The notes under the pieces: generated by a model | What the model was told of the DNA's origin: nothing | What the model saw: only the letters and a program-made list of their open reading frames with translations | Databases searched by the model: none | Translations under genes and position numbers: made by a program | DNA from: Archilochus colubris | Taxonomy: Eukaryota > Chordata > Aves > Apodiformes > Trochilidae | Assembly: GCA_023079485.1 (NCBI GenBank) | Contig: CM041092.1 | Location: 11,483,127-11,547,126, forward strand | Direction: 5' to 3' | DNA: 64,000 bases | Shown: piece after piece, positions 9,601 to 22,380 of the stretch | Layout: each line of letters starts with the position of its first letter | Numbering within the stretch: position 1 is the first letter of the stretch

Positions 9601-12150
9601 CTGAACCTTCCCACCCGGTGCGGGCTGCAGCTTGGGCCCTGGCAGTCCCTGCCTTGGTGGGAGCTGTTGCAGCCAAGAATGGTCTGGAATCAATAGGTAG
9701 GATCTGTGCTTTGAGCATCACCTCTGTGTGCCAGCCTGGAGACTCAACAGTCCTGCACCAGCCAAGAGAAAATCCTCTTTAGGCACCACTTGTGTGTGCA
9801 GTGCAGGACAAGCTGCAATGGCTTAGACAAGATGAAGACCTAGTCTGAAAAACTCAAAAAGTTGGTTGTGCTTTTCCCTCTTCAGTGGCAGTTGATGTTT
9901 TTTCCTCTGGAAAAGTTCCTGATGAAGTTGGGATGTTTCAATGCACACTGTGCTGCTCACCTGCTCACCACAAACCCTTCAGAGTCGCCCTTTCTTTTGC
10001 CCACCAGAGATGCTCTTGCAGCATCAAAACTCAACCAGAGAGTTACATCCATAATCCTGACCCTTGGCTCAGCAATCCAAAGGAAGTTTAGGACAGACTA
10101 AGGAAGATTTGGGACATGGTGGGGTCAGTTTGTTGGCTGCTGGTGCCTCCTCTCCTGCTCTCACCCTGTCCTGGCTCACCAAGGTCCCATCAAGGTGCCA
10201 TTTCCTTGTGTGCTGCCCATGGGGAGATTTGCATCCCCTGCCTTGTAGTGCCTGACCTGGGTACTTACCATGCCTGTAGGTCTGGGGACAAGCAGACAGA
10301 TGGACAGACAGATGGCTGGACAGGCTTACTCCAGGGAAGGCTCCAGCCCATCATGGTGCCACCGACAGAGCCTTGGGATCTGTCTGCAGATACAGAGCAG
10401 AGCAGAAAACTCCTCAAAAGAGAGTGCTGAAAAGCCCCTGGATGAGCTGGGGCTGCCATGGGGCTTTGCTCCCATGCTTGTTTGGCTCTCAAAGGGTTAA
10501 GGTGTTTTTTGTAGCCCTTACCCAAGGGTGACTTCACTGGGTGACTTGGCTGTGCAGGAGAGGAGAGAGTGTGGCTCCTGGCAGCTTGTGTCAGCAGTCC
10601 TGGCATGGTGCTTCCCCTCCTGCTGGGGCTTCCACTCTGCCTGCTCAAACCCAAGCTGTAGCAAAAAAACCCAAACAACAAAACAAAAACAAACATACAA
10701 AATCCCCCCCAAAAACCCAAACAAACAAAAAACCCAAACCCACACAAATAAAAACCAACTCAAAACCAAAACAGGAAAACAAAATCCCCTGGCTGCAAAT
10801 TTGTGTTCATATGGTGGTGGCTGCAGGGTGCACCAGTGGCACGTGTCAGGTAAAGGTTAATGCTGTGCTCCCTGACACAACTGCCCAGCTCCAGCCAAAC
10901 CTACTCCCCTGGAGCAGGTCAAGCACCACAACCCCTTGGCCCTTCTGGCACGCCCGACAGGAGAGCAGAGGCAGCCCCACCACCACCGGGTGCTGCTGCT
11001 GCTCCTCCCCAACACCAGCATCCCCCAGCACTGGACCAGGGCTGCTGGAACACCCATTCCTGGCATCTACAAGCAGCCCTGACCTTTCCAGCAGCTGCTG
11101 CTGATCCTACAGCCATTAGACACAAGACGTGTGTGAGTGGCTCCCCAACATCTGAACACATCTGGGCACCACACCAAGTGCCTGCACCCAGCCCAGCTGC
11201 TCCCACAGGACCTCTCCGCCCATGTGCAGTTCCAGTGTGGCTGGGGAGGAAGCCACCAGTGAGCAACCAACAAGGATGTGCCAACAGAAAAGAACAAAAA
11301 AAAATGTTATTTATATGCCAGGGAGATGCCTGGTTTCAACAACAGGAAAGAGAATAGAGACCAGGTTAAAAAAAGTCTCTTTGATAAAGGATGAGCACAG
11401 AGGGTTCATCAACACAGAGAACTATGGCAGGGATCTGAGGGGGGGGATGGATCAGCTCTCATGGCCCCGAGGACAGAGATTTCTGTAACACCACAAAGAT
11501 AAATACAACCAGGAATTGTATGGCTAGCAGAGCCTGGAGCTCCCATATATAGCCTGGAAAGAGACTGTTGCTAAGAATAGTGGGGCCCAGATATTCCACG
11601 ATATGAGAGCTGACAGATTTCTTCCCAGCACTAATGGGACGTGAGGCTATTTTAATCTTACCCTGGTAAGCAGTCAGGGTGTTACTGAGCAGCTGGTCCT
11701 GGAAAATAAACATGGATCAGGAGATCTTGGGTTGAGTCTGTTTCAATTAAAAACAGAATAAACACCAGGAAGGTTATTATGAAGGGTCTTCTTCCCAGAG
11801 GCACCAACAGAGATCTTAACAAGAGGAACCAGCAAGATGAAATGGCAGGACAAGGTCTGCAGCATCCTGAGCTACGAGCCCCAGTGAGGTGGGATGTGAA
11901 GCCAGAGCAGGGACAGCGTGGTGGGACAGTGGGGCTGCCACTGCCACCAGAGCCTTCCCCTCCCTCAGTCCCCCTCCTCTTGCTGGGGGCTCCTCTGCCC
12001 AGCCCCTGCTCTGGCAGCAGTGCCCTCAAACCATGCTGAAAGGGATGGAAATTTTTCAGTTGGCTCAGCTGGGCCTTGTGTGAGGCTACATTCATTTAGA
12101 CTTAGCAACCTCTGTTTTGTTGCAGTATCTGCAGTGCCTTTCAGCAATAT
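6601..12150. other. Intergenic DNA without a supported gene
   Basis: No coding exon, RNA gene or recognisable transposon is seen. The left few hundred bases may be the CR1 5' UTR. GC-rich patches occur at about 7740-7960, 9490-9680, 10100-10660 and 10800-12040, giving long but unconvincing ORFs. If the plus-strand poly(A) signal at 12160 belongs to a plus-strand neighbour, part of this could be its 3' UTR. Confidence 0.5.
10662..10785. repeat. A/C-rich low-complexity tract (124 bp)
   Basis: The tract is almost pure A and C on the plus strand, with units such as AAACCC, CAAAA and CAAAC. It is the longest of about nine such tracts in the window and causes spurious lysine/proline-rich ORFs. Confidence 0.9.
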
Positions 12151-12159
12151 TGTAACAGA

Positions 12160-12165
12160 AATAAA
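12160..12165 (+). terminator. Candidate plus-strand poly(A) signal AATAAA
   Basis: AATAAA is preceded by TGTA at 12151-12154 and followed by a T-rich block (13 T at 12185-12197). It points toward the minus-strand ATTAAA about 70 bp away. The plus-strand gene that would use it is not identified; SEMA5B is the expected neighbour from human synteny. Confidence 0.35.
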
Positions 12166-12236
12166 CTGTTCCCTCGTATTATTATTTTTTTTTTTTTAAT
12201 TAATGAACAGCAATGGCAGCACATCTGAGTAACCTC

Positions 12237-12242
12237 TTTAAT
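12237..12242 (-). terminator. Candidate distal poly(A) signal ATTAAA on the minus strand
   Basis: On the minus strand ATTAAA is followed by a G/T-rich stretch (GATGTGCTGCCATTGCTGTT). It is preceded by T-rich, TGTA-containing sequence typical of a 3' UTR end. If used by SLC49A4 it would give a 3' UTR of about 6.8 kb. Confidence 0.4.
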
Positions 12243-13862
12243 GTGCAACAACCAGTAGGTAAAGTAACACTCACTCCATGGTCAGATTCCAGTTTCAGAA
12301 CAAAATGACACGGCAGATGTGTTACATTGATAAGTAGATAGCAGTTTCAACATTATTTTCTTAAAAATAAAAATACATCACATCAGAATATCGCATACAA
12401 AAAGTAGAATTTGCCCCAAAATAAAATTCTATCAAATCACTTAAAAAATTACAAAAGTAAAATGCATACAAACTCCAGTAAAATTGAACAGTCTTACAGG
12501 TTGAGGATAGTTTCTAAAGATGCTCTCCAACATGTAAAAACCCTTTTCTTTTTCTGTGTCTTCACACAGTTCAAAAAACCCCAACCATTAGGTGCATCAC
12601 ATAATGAAAAGCTGATTTTTCATCTTATAAAGTTCTTGTTTCTTGTTTCTAAAATGCACAGTGGAAGACCTTAAACTTGGGATAGGGGAAGATTTTAACC
12701 CAGTAAGTATTGTAGGCAGAGCAAATATCTGTATCTGGCCAATGCTCTGCTGTCCTCTGGGACAGTAGCAGGGGTCACCCACAGATGGGGGTGTCCTGAG
12801 GCTCTGCTGGGCTGGTTCAGCCCAGGTGCTGGGTGGGAGCAGAAGGCCCAGGGCAGGCAGGGGTCAGGGCTGAGAACCCAACTCTTGGGTTTGCACTGTG
12901 GCTTTGATTGCACATCCAGGGCATGCAGGGAGAGCTGGATACAGCCCAGGGGCATCACACCAACCCCGGACTGCCCCGTGCAGAACAGTTCTCTGAGCAT
13001 TCCTTCCCTAAGCAACCATTGCCCACCAGTTTCAGTCACCTACCCCACTGGGAAGGGTTCTGCACATGCAGTGCACGGAGTCTGTGCCTCATTGATGCCA
13101 CTGACTGAAGTCTCAAGGATATTTCCCAGGCCCTGCTCCAGTCCCTGCCCCTACAGGATCCCAAAGCACTTCCCAGCCCTGACCACAGTGTGTGTGGAGG
13201 AGGTACATGGAGTGTCCCCTGCCCCAGCCTAGCCAGTGCCTGGGCTCTGGCTGCCCATCCCAGCATCACACAAGCCTGCACATCCTCTTGCAGAAGGGAA
13301 ACATGGGGTAAAACTCTTTTGACTTTTACAAATAGATGGAGTAAGGTTGAAGAAATGGCCTGAGCCTAAAGGGAAAAGATTCCCATTACAAAAAAAAAAT
13401 AAATTTGTGCTTAGCATTTTCTTCATGTAGCCATACAAATCAAGCCCAACAAGTCTGTACAGGTTGAACAAGTGGAGAAATTGCAATGGGATGCTAGAGG
13501 GGAGAGGGACCATGGAAGTAGAAGCTGTTACTGGACACACCAGGTCCCACCTGCTTTCCCTGTCACACCTAAGAAAACCACTGCCTCTACACTGCCCCAG
13601 CCACAGCTGCTCCTGTGGCACAAATGGTGTCACAAACATCAAGCAACAGTCACAGCCTCATACTGGAGGAAGAAAAAATGATATCCTGCTTAAATTGGGC
13701 CATCAAAGACATCCCTTCTGTGCAAATAACCCAACTGCCCAGCAGCATCACACCTTCTGGGCATCCTGCCCATAGAGGTTCCCTTACCCTCTGCCCCCAT
13801 TGCTGCATCCCCAGCTCAAGGCACCCGTGGTGCTGTGATGCTGAGGGGTTGAGCAGTGGCAA

Positions 13863-13873
13863 GGGGGGGGGGG
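13863..13873 (+). repeat. G11 homopolymer
   Basis: There is an uninterrupted run of eleven G on the plus strand in a GC-rich patch. Runs like this often collapse or expand in assemblies. Confidence 0.9.
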
Positions 13874-16800
13874 TTGAGGCTGCAAGAGCAGCTCTGTGCT
13901 CAGGGTGGGTTCCAATTGCTCCAAACACATTGGGATCCTGAGTGAAAGTCAGGAGCCAGCACATCTGTGCAAATATTTGTTTTCCCTCATCACAACTTTG
14001 GACTGGTTACATTTCTTCCTCTATTTATTAGTTTCGTTTGTCTTTAAACACCAGCTGCAAAAATCGTAAGAAGACTGAATCCTCTTCTGACTTTCCTGGG
14101 GCAGCTGCCTGCTCTGGGCAATTCCCCTTTGCCATCTCAAAGGACACTGCTGGAGCAGGCTGGGCTGGTGCTCCTGTGTGGATGCTGTCACCTCCCAGGC
14201 ACAGCGTGGGGTGCCCAGGGGCTGCCCCTCCAGCAGGGAGGCAGCAGCCACCAGGCTTTTCCCCCAGCACCTGCTCCCTTCCTGCTCCCAGCCCTGATGC
14301 CGGGATGCACATCCCGGATCCAGGGAAGGTGATGAAGTTCTGGTTCCTTTTGGCAGGGGCAGCACCCCCCTCCTGTGACCCTCATGCATCCCCCAGCCCT
14401 CCCCACACACCCTCAGCCCCACACCAGGGGCTTGGTCAACCCCGAGAACTTCAGCACCAACATCAAACACAGACTGATACCAAATACAAACGGGGGCTGC
14501 CTCACCAGCACAGCACCTGTTCTGACAAATCACTGCAGTGATCCAAACTTAGTCTGAAATAATACTCCAAACCACTAATGAAACATAAAAATCCATTTGT
14601 CACAGATAATTATTAATATTTGCAAGTGACCCAACAGAAGAAAAGAAGATGGAAATTTAAAACCCGGCTGTCACAGCATTACAGGACAGTCATATCCATG
14701 TGAAAACTCCTATCCACATTTCAGGCAATCCTCACAATTAAATAGCATTTCTCTTTCTCCTCACAGCAACATATGCACAGCAATCAATTCAGCTTGTTTA
14801 GATTACAGTGTAAGGCTACGCAGTCACTTGTTAACTTTACTGTAGAACAAGCCAGGCATTAGCATCCCTGTCATCACAAAATTTCCAATTTTACATGGAT
14901 TTGATGAACTCAATGAAGTATTTCACTGTTGAAATGCCTTCTGAAACCCCTGTCCATCAGCCTGGCACTCCCTGGAGTCACGAGTACAAACACTGACACA
15001 GGCTGAGCTTTTCCAACCCTCTCCAAGATTAAAGACATCCTGCTCCCATTCACTTCAGCTCCAGCAGATGGTTGGGAATAACTCCCTGATGCTGAACCTG
15101 ATTCCCTACCAAGAGTAGTGCCTGTTAGCTTAGCCTCTATAGCTGTGCAAGCTAAAATTACAAGTTTCAGAGAAATTATGGTCTGTTTATAACAGACTAT
15201 CCGCTCACATGTGCAAAATCCTTTATGGTCTACACTTTCTTCCAGCTTGCATGATTTTCCAAAAAAACACTATTTTTATGCATATTAAGAAGAAGGTCAG
15301 CCAGCCCATCCCCCTAAAATTGGCCAGAGAGCACAGGATCTCCTCTCTGCAACTCCTGCACAGACTCCACACCATGAGGGCAGGAGGCCATCAGGAAGGC
15401 AAAGAAATCAAAAGGAAATTAATGCATTGAAGAGAGGCAGCACCTACATCTACTAACCCTGAGCTTCCTCATTAGCAGCATGAAAGCCAGCACAGCTCCA
15501 GAGCTCATAAGAAGAAAACCTTCTCAGAGGAGCAGCCCATCCTTAAAATGAAGAGAGTCATCACTACAAAGTGTCCTTCCTAGCATCTGCTAGATAAACC
15601 ATAGCACAGCCATTGGTATTTTAGGGGCCTCTGCACTGCTGGGTAAAAAAAATGTTCCCCAGGGTCATGGACTTATGGGGCCATGAAGAGAAGCAAATAT
15701 TCCAACTTCCCAAGGCACCTTCCTCTGCTTGCAAGTCAAAGGCCAGGCAGCAGCCAATGTCAGCTACTCAGCAGCAGTGCAAGGTAATGCCTTATTTAGA
15801 TAAAAAAACCCATTGTTGCTGACTCAGAAGTTACAGAGACTTAGAACTTTAGCTAATTAATAAAAGAAATATTAAGTGTTTTGAGCCTGTTCTGCACTAC
15901 TGCTAATTGTATCAGCATTGCTCAGAGCTCTCCCTATGGTCTCAGACTCAAACTTCTAATAAAGTGCAGTTCTCCTGACAGCTCAGACCCTGAGTAAATC
16001 CAAAGGTGGATTTAGTGATAACCCATATCCAAAAAAATATTCCCACAGGTTCAGCAGGGTTACTGGCATGAAATGGACTGTTCCTCCAGAGAAGGACGCT
16101 GCTGCTAGGCACAGAGGATAAAATATTTTTCAGAGATCTCAGCAAGCACATTTGCAACCCCCACCTCCATCCTGAGCCAGACTTGCAAATCTAATAACAA
16201 CCTAAAAGCCTGAATGTGGTGCATGTGGAATGCAGCAGCATCCTGAGCAACTCCAAGTAATTTGGGAGTGAGCCTTGGGTTTCCACCCAGGCAAGTTTCC
16301 ATCAGGCTTGCTGGGAAGTCTGGCTGAGGTTTGGCTGAGAGCAGTGACCCCCAGCGCCACTGCAGGCCCCCAGCAGAGCCCCCTGCACCCTCTGGGATGG
16401 AGAACGTCCCCAGTTTGGTGCAGAGGCATCAAGGGCCATAATTATGACCCCACACTTGAGTGCCTTAGACAAAGACAGAAACTATTACCAAGGCATCCAA
16501 GTTCAGGAGAGCAGTGAGCAATGCACACTGATTCAGAAAAACAATCAAAGGGGTTTTAAACAAGATGTTACCTTCTCTCCCCTGATGGTAGGGAGCATCT
16601 GCATCTGACACCACTGACAAATATTTTGAATTGTTTTATGCTTTCTGGAGCAGAGGCAGAATAGGTTTTAGACTGAATATTGCCTGAAGTGCTTCTCCAT
16701 CTTAAAATAGTCAGGGCAGAAAAAAGATCAGAAATCTCTGTCACTCAGGAAAGTGCCTGAACTATGCAGTTTTAATCCTAATACAGTTACAGTAAAATGC

Positions 16801-17642
16801 AGAAGCAGAGCTGTGAAGAGCCATCTGAGCTTGCTATTCTGCCATGACAATGCAACTCCAATCAGACTCTTGGCAAGCAATCCTTGGTTTCAGAAGAGAA
16901 TAGGTAGCAGCAGCTACTGGATACTGAAACTATTTCAGACACTAAAACACAGTAAAAAGCTGCTGGACAGCTAATACCATTCCTCTGAAAAACAGTAAGA
17001 GGATGATGCCAGCGGTTGGGAATGTGCTGGTTAGATTGATTTCATTATCCCAGCGCAGGTTAGCTCCATCATCTGCAAAGAGCCTGCTTCAAGACAGAAA
17101 AGATCATTTAGTAGCTGGTATAGTCAATGAGTGAAGTCAATTTTCTGTAACTACAGTAAATACATCCATTGCTCTGAAAACATAAAAGCAGAGAACAGCT
17201 TGTTTTATTTTACTGCACAGACACACTCCTGAGTTGAAGGTATTGGTGGCACATTCCCTCTGCAAAAGGAGAGCAAACAAAATGAACAGATCCATGCCTG
17301 AAAGGCAGAGCTCAGTCCAGGGCTGATTGGGGTGAGCTCGCAGCCTTGATGTCACCCCAGGGCAGCAGAGCAGAGCCCTGCACTAGAACAAGGGGCATCA
17401 GAGCCAGACTTCTACAGAGGCAGAACCCTGCACAACAGCCTCCTCTGACATGTGCACACATCCTCTGTGATAAAATTGCTACAGTAGGAAATCACTCATT
17501 CCCTGAAAAAAACTCATGTCACTGGCAGCGTCTGTAAGGGTCTCCACACATGGCAGCGACTGGTTCAGTTACAAACAGAGCATAACACCATCCAGAGACA
17601 TGATTACTTAAAATAAACCTATGTAAACACATACTTTTGTCT

Positions 17643-17673
17643 AACTTATATATAAAAGGCATATATATAAGTT
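17643..17673. repeat. 12-bp perfect inverted repeat, 7-nt loop
   Basis: AACTTATATATA and TATATATAAGTT flank AAAGGCA. The arms are perfectly complementary but very AT-rich, so the structure is weaker than its length suggests. Confidence 0.9.
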
Positions 17674-18469
17674 TTATCTGTGTATACATAGATATAAATA
17701 CGCACACGCACGCACAAACACACAGCCCTAATACAAAGCACACACACAAGGAAATGCTGTAAGTGATGCTGAACTGAAATCTAGATGTATAATTAAGGAA
17801 TTATTAGCAGGTTTAAAATTGTTAAAAAACTATTCAAAGTGTCTTTAATATTTATGTTCAAGTAAGGGCCAGAATGACCACAAATTAGTACTGATAAAAA
17901 GAGCTGGCATTATACTTCCCATATCATGCCAAAACTCATGAGTTATTTCTCATGGCCATTTCACCATCAGGGCACCTCATTAACTGGAAATATATTTTTT
18001 GAGGAAACAGTGATTTAAAAGACTTGGGTTAATAGTGTTGTTTAGGCACCCTCAATCATAAATTAATCCTAAAAACCACACACAACTCAGAGTATCAGAG
18101 GAGAACTAGTAGGACTCAGACATCCATACCCACAGTAGTCAGTGGCACAAACAGGTCTTCACAGTAAAAATGGCAGTACTGGAGATAGGGAATGAGCAGG
18201 TGACACAGTGGTGGCCTTTAAAACAGTAACATTTACCAAGAGTGACCCTCCAGTAAACTCCAGTCACAGATGCTCTGTATTCAGGAGATCCAGAGCCATG
18301 GTGGTATTTCAGAGGTGACTGTGGGTGCCAGGTGGGATTCAGTGGCAGCTAAAGCTATTGTCACAAGTGCTCCAGTGATAACAAACACCTCTAACAACAC
18401 TGCAAGGACTGTTTGGGATATCTAGCATGGCTAAAAACCCTGGTACCAGCGTCTTGTATCAGAAATTAC

Positions 18470-18475
18470 TTTATT
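18470..18475 (-). terminator. Candidate proximal poly(A) signal AATAAA for SLC49A4
   Basis: On the minus strand the hexamer AATAAA is preceded by two TGTA motifs (CFIm-type elements) within about 35 nt. It is followed after 25-35 nt by a G/T-rich stretch (GCTGGTACCAGGGTTTTT). This is a canonical arrangement about 590 nt after the stop codon. Confidence 0.5.
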
Positions 18476-18710
18476 ACAATGTAAATGTAGTGTACAAGCA
18501 CCAAATTCTTTTAGCTTAACTTTTTAATGGACATTTATTATGTGACTAGTAATTTGAAAAACAGATTTTTAAAAGAAAAAGATTTTTTTTTTCCTTTTAT
18601 CTTTTTTTTTCTTCCCCTTTTGTTGTGTTTATTTCCTATTTCTATTCTGATAGAAGACTCCAAAGATTACTGGTACCCCAGTGGGTATAAACCTTGAGTC
18701 AGTACACATT

Positions 18711-18769
18711 CACACACACACACACACACACACACATACATACACACACACACATACACATACACAACT
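18711..18769. repeat. (CA)n microsatellite with interruptions
   Basis: CA dinucleotides are broken by CATA units. On the sense strand of SLC49A4 this is (TG)n within the proposed 3' UTR. Confidence 0.95.
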
Positions 18770-19060
18770 GTACACCTCACTGCTACATCAACAGCCTTTT
18801 AAATAGAGCCCCAGCTCTGGCAATGGGACCTTTACATCATATATTTTCTCTTTGTGCATTTCGGCATCATTAGCACCGCTCAAGCTCCACATTTGTCACA
18901 AATCAAGGTGGTCTCGAGCGTAAGAACAGCCTGTCCCTCACCCTCTCTAATAAAGCCACAAAAAAAGTCTTGTAAGTTTTTGTTTTCCTGCTGTTCAGCT
19001 GTGGAAATCCAGGCAGATGTGACTCCCAGTCTCTTCCAACCCCTCACCAGTCTGGTGTCA

Positions 19061-19176
19061 TCACACTGAGACAACAACATCGAGATAGAGTCTGTCGTAG
19101 GACTCGCGGAAGCAGAGGATGAGGAGCAGGCTGAGCAGACACGACCCTGGCAGGCACCAGTTGAACCAGGAAAACT
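19061..19176 (-). CDS. SLC49A4: SLC49A4 last coding exon (exon 9) with stop codon
   Basis: The coding part is 116 nt: [20 protein letters not shown] then [17 protein letters not shown] and a TGA stop at 19061-19063. It encodes the last membrane helix and a short cytosolic tail. The tail ending [11 protein letters not shown] is, as I recall, the same as in mammals, which suggests constraint on the C-terminus. The acceptor is TTTTTTACAG|AGTTTTCC (phase 1) and follows a good pyrimidine tract. The exon continues into the 3' UTR to the left. Confidence 0.96.
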
Positions 19177-22100
19177 CTGTAAAAAAGAAATCAGACCCAA
19201 CCTCAGAGTTACTGAACACACCCTCTCTTTACAGTGGTCAAAACCTTGGTTGCTGGTGGGGTTGGAGGGAATTGCTGTGTTCTGAACAAAATCCTGACAG
19301 CTCTCGTAATTTAACATGGGGTATGAGACATCTCCACAGACACCTTATATATAAATAAAATCTTATTTACATACAGACACATATATATAACCAATGCCTG
19401 CAGCTAATGTTAATCCTCTTTATTCAACTTGTCAATGGAAAAAACTTCAGGGGGGGAAAATACAAATCCATCATGGCTAATAGAGAATTAACCACTTCTG
19501 AAGACTCTACTCATTAGTTCTTTGATTTCTATGGATTGAAAACTAAAACAAATTAAAAGCATAAGAAGAAGCAGGATTTGATTTTCAGTCAAACCCGCTA
19601 CATGGTTTGAGGGAAAACCAATTCTTCAAAAGAAACTTGGGAGTAGTACGATCAATTCTATTTAAAAGTAGTTGCACAAATAGCTCCTCTGAAGCCTCTT
19701 TTTAGCTCTTAGATATAATGTACTGCTCTTAAAAGCCTGCCTGCTGTTCCACACTCAAGAAATCCTATGGTCTGATATTTCCCTACTAATTAGAAGTTTT
19801 ATTCAGTGGTTTTTTTTAAACAGGTGCACTACACTTTCATTTTTTTAAATCTGTCAATTTACTGAATAGTAATCTTACCAGAGATGTTTTACTACTTCTT
19901 TTTTTAAGTTTCCTTTATTTTTATTACTTATTTATTCTTAAAGAATCCAAACCCTACCTCAAAGTCTGAGTTAATCAAAATCAGAACTCTGGTGTCGTTA
20001 CTTTCTTAAATCTCTGATTTATATTGTCAAAAAAGCAAAATTCATATTACACAGTGCAAAAGATGTTAGTAAGCCTAAAATGCAAACCTCCCCAAACCTT
20101 TAACAACACCTCTCATCCACCAAAACCTTTAAAGATTTGTTTCAGCAGTAAACCTATTAAAACCTTACTCAGATTTTCCTAGGCTTGGAGAAGACCATGT
20201 TATGTGATACCAGGAGTCAACGGGTAAATGCTTTACTATTATTTTCTTTATGAAACAATAATCTTGCTTAATTGGATTAAATAAATTTTATCCCAAATAC
20301 CTTAAAAGACCAAATTTAACTAGTGAATCCTTCATGTCTTTCATAATCCAGAAGTTGTGGTAGCAGTGGCAATGCATGCTAACACATGAAACTAAAAGTT
20401 GATTTTATTTTGGTTTTCCCTTGGAATTCCCTGTAGAAAAGGCAAAGGAAACCACATCCAGAGGCAGCTCTGGGTCTCAGGCCACAGCCCTAGCTCAGCT
20501 ACACTCAACTTTAGGAAGGTTTACATCTCCACTGTACTAACCAAAATCTTTAATGCACTGGGATGTTTCCAGGGTTTGCTTCTGTCACAGCCTTTGCAGC
20601 ATCAGAGTGGGAGGGAAAAAAAAAAAAGAGAGAAATTGTAACTAAAGCAACTGGAAGATTATTTGGCCTAAAAAGTAAGAGGAAGGAACAAGAGGAATTT
20701 GACTAAGTTCTAGTTTATCTGTAATCTTCTTAAATGCCATTAGAGGATGTATTTGAATCAAATGAAAGACAACTGCTTAAGATCACTATCTAGCTTCTAA
20801 AGGATTTTTAAATCAAAGGAGCCAATAGCACCCACTGGCACTGATTCCCCCCAGTGACCGTGTGACTCCTGAACTTTTGACTATTTGTGAAGCTGCATCA
20901 TGGAGAATGGATTGTCCTAGGAGCCAATTACTTTTAATATTTTTTTCCTTTGAAGAAATAGAGAAAATATGCCAAGGTATGGATATACTAATTTCAGCTT
21001 TATTCTTACCTGCATTTACTGATGCTTGCTGGGGAAAGACATACTAGAGACAAAAAATGGCTCCAAACAGCCTATTTATAAGGGAATGAGCTCACTTTAT
21101 CCTAATTCTTCGGTCATAAGTGAGACACTATCCTGAGCCTCAATAATTAAGTGATTCCAAACACTGTATTGTTACTCTGAAAAATGTTGAAAAAATTCTC
21201 AGGACAGTCTACATAATCTTTTCATCTCAGGTGTAAACTTGGAAATAATAGTATATATGGACAGGGTTCACATCAATTAATATCAATCATAAAAAAATTC
21301 TTTTAAATGTAAAGATTGAACATCATGCCACCTGAGGCTGATAGCATTCAGATTTTACAGTGATGCAGTTCAGTATCAGTGTCAATGAAAAAATTAATTT
21401 CTCTCAGTTTGTGTTCACAGACAACAATTTAAAACAGAATTGTCAACCTGCCTGTGATTTCCTGACAAAAATGAACACAAACCATGCTGGAAACTTCTCC
21501 CAGGCTGTAACCTTCATAATTTCAAGCACAATTTATTCTGAAATTTGTCAGTCTCCTGGTTATAAAACACACTACCTTAAGAAGTGCACACATTCTTGAT
21601 CATACATAAAAGCTCAGTTTCTAATGCTTTCAAAGCAAAAGCAAAATACTGCTTTACAAATCTTTCATCACAAATCAAACAACAATCAAATACAAACCAT
21701 CTGCGTCTTTGAAAACCATTAATAAAGACACCTTTCCTTTGAAAGAACATGGTTCTTATTTTACAGCTTAGAGTAATAATATATATTATAGTGTACTCAA
21801 TAGCAAGTTTAAAGTTAGGTTTATGAGTTATGAGGAAGCAAATAATACTCAAAATTTCCTACAGAGAAATTCTGAAGAAGTTGATGAAAATATCAAAAAA
21901 CCATTGTTGTGCCTGCCTAGGCCACTAGATTATTTAAAGGAATGAGGATTTCATCTTTGGGCAGTGGTCAAGAGCTGCTCTTCACCCTGCAGTGGCAGGT
22001 CCAACCCACTGAGTGGAAATGAGCATAAATGGAGCATTTCTGCCCAGCCCCTCCTGGGCTATACTGTCCCATCCCAAAGCATGAGACTGAGTTACTGATG

Positions 22101-22380
22101 GGTGATGTTATCCAGGCCTTTATAAACACTTTATAGTGTGTATCTTGATGGGTTTTGCCTACAGTGAATTTAAAATAGAATGTGACTATGTCCATCTTGC
22201 ACTGAAGCATTTCATTTTTATCAGCTTGTACACTGAAAAGCACAATTAAAGGTCTACCTTGCTGCTAAAGAGGATTGAGACACTTGATTATGAACAGAAA
22301 TTTGAAGGTGCAAATGCTCCCTTTACTGACAAGGGTGTGCCTTCATGGAGAATATTTTCAAAGTAGTTTATATTTCTTAC
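19177..22380 (-). other. SLC49A4 intron 8 (3204 bp, phase 1)
   Basis: The intron runs from GTAAGA at 22380 to ACAG at 19177. It is AT-rich and no exon, repeat family or RNA gene was recognised. Short T- and A-runs occur at about 19809 and 20618. Confidence 0.9.

Larger units (their letters stand above)
12220..18454 (-). other. Possible extended SLC49A4 3' UTR, or intergenic DNA
   Basis: There is no gene in this 6.2-kb stretch that I can support. The minus-strand reading of about 12240-12560 is T-rich with several TGTA motifs and ends in an ATTAAA signal, which looks like the end of a long 3' UTR. The middle (about 12740-14470) is GC-richer with an 11-G run at 13863-13873. The part from about 14560 to 18450 is AT-rich, with a 12-bp inverted repeat at 17643-17673. 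Whether it is transcribed as part of SLC49A4 is inference. Confidence 0.35.
18455..19060 (-). other. SLC49A4: SLC49A4 3' UTR to a proximal poly(A) site
   Basis: This is sequence after the TGA stop up to a likely cleavage point just past the AATAAA at 18470-18475. It contains a TG/CA dinucleotide tract (18711-18769) and a T-rich/A-rich patch at about 18560-18625. No coding sequence is visible. The end point is inferred from the poly(A) signal only. Confidence 0.5.

Noticed and set aside
10541..11357. Overlapping plus-strand ORFs of 165-187 codons
   Set aside because: They run through the A/C-rich tract and a GC-rich patch, give lysine/proline/serine-rich translations, and have no domain. Overlapping ORFs of similar length on the other strand point to composition, not coding.
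11459..11713. 84-codon minus-strand ORF, considered as a retroviral or LTR fragment
   Set aside because: No protease, polymerase or envelope motif and no paired LTR with TG...CA ends were found.
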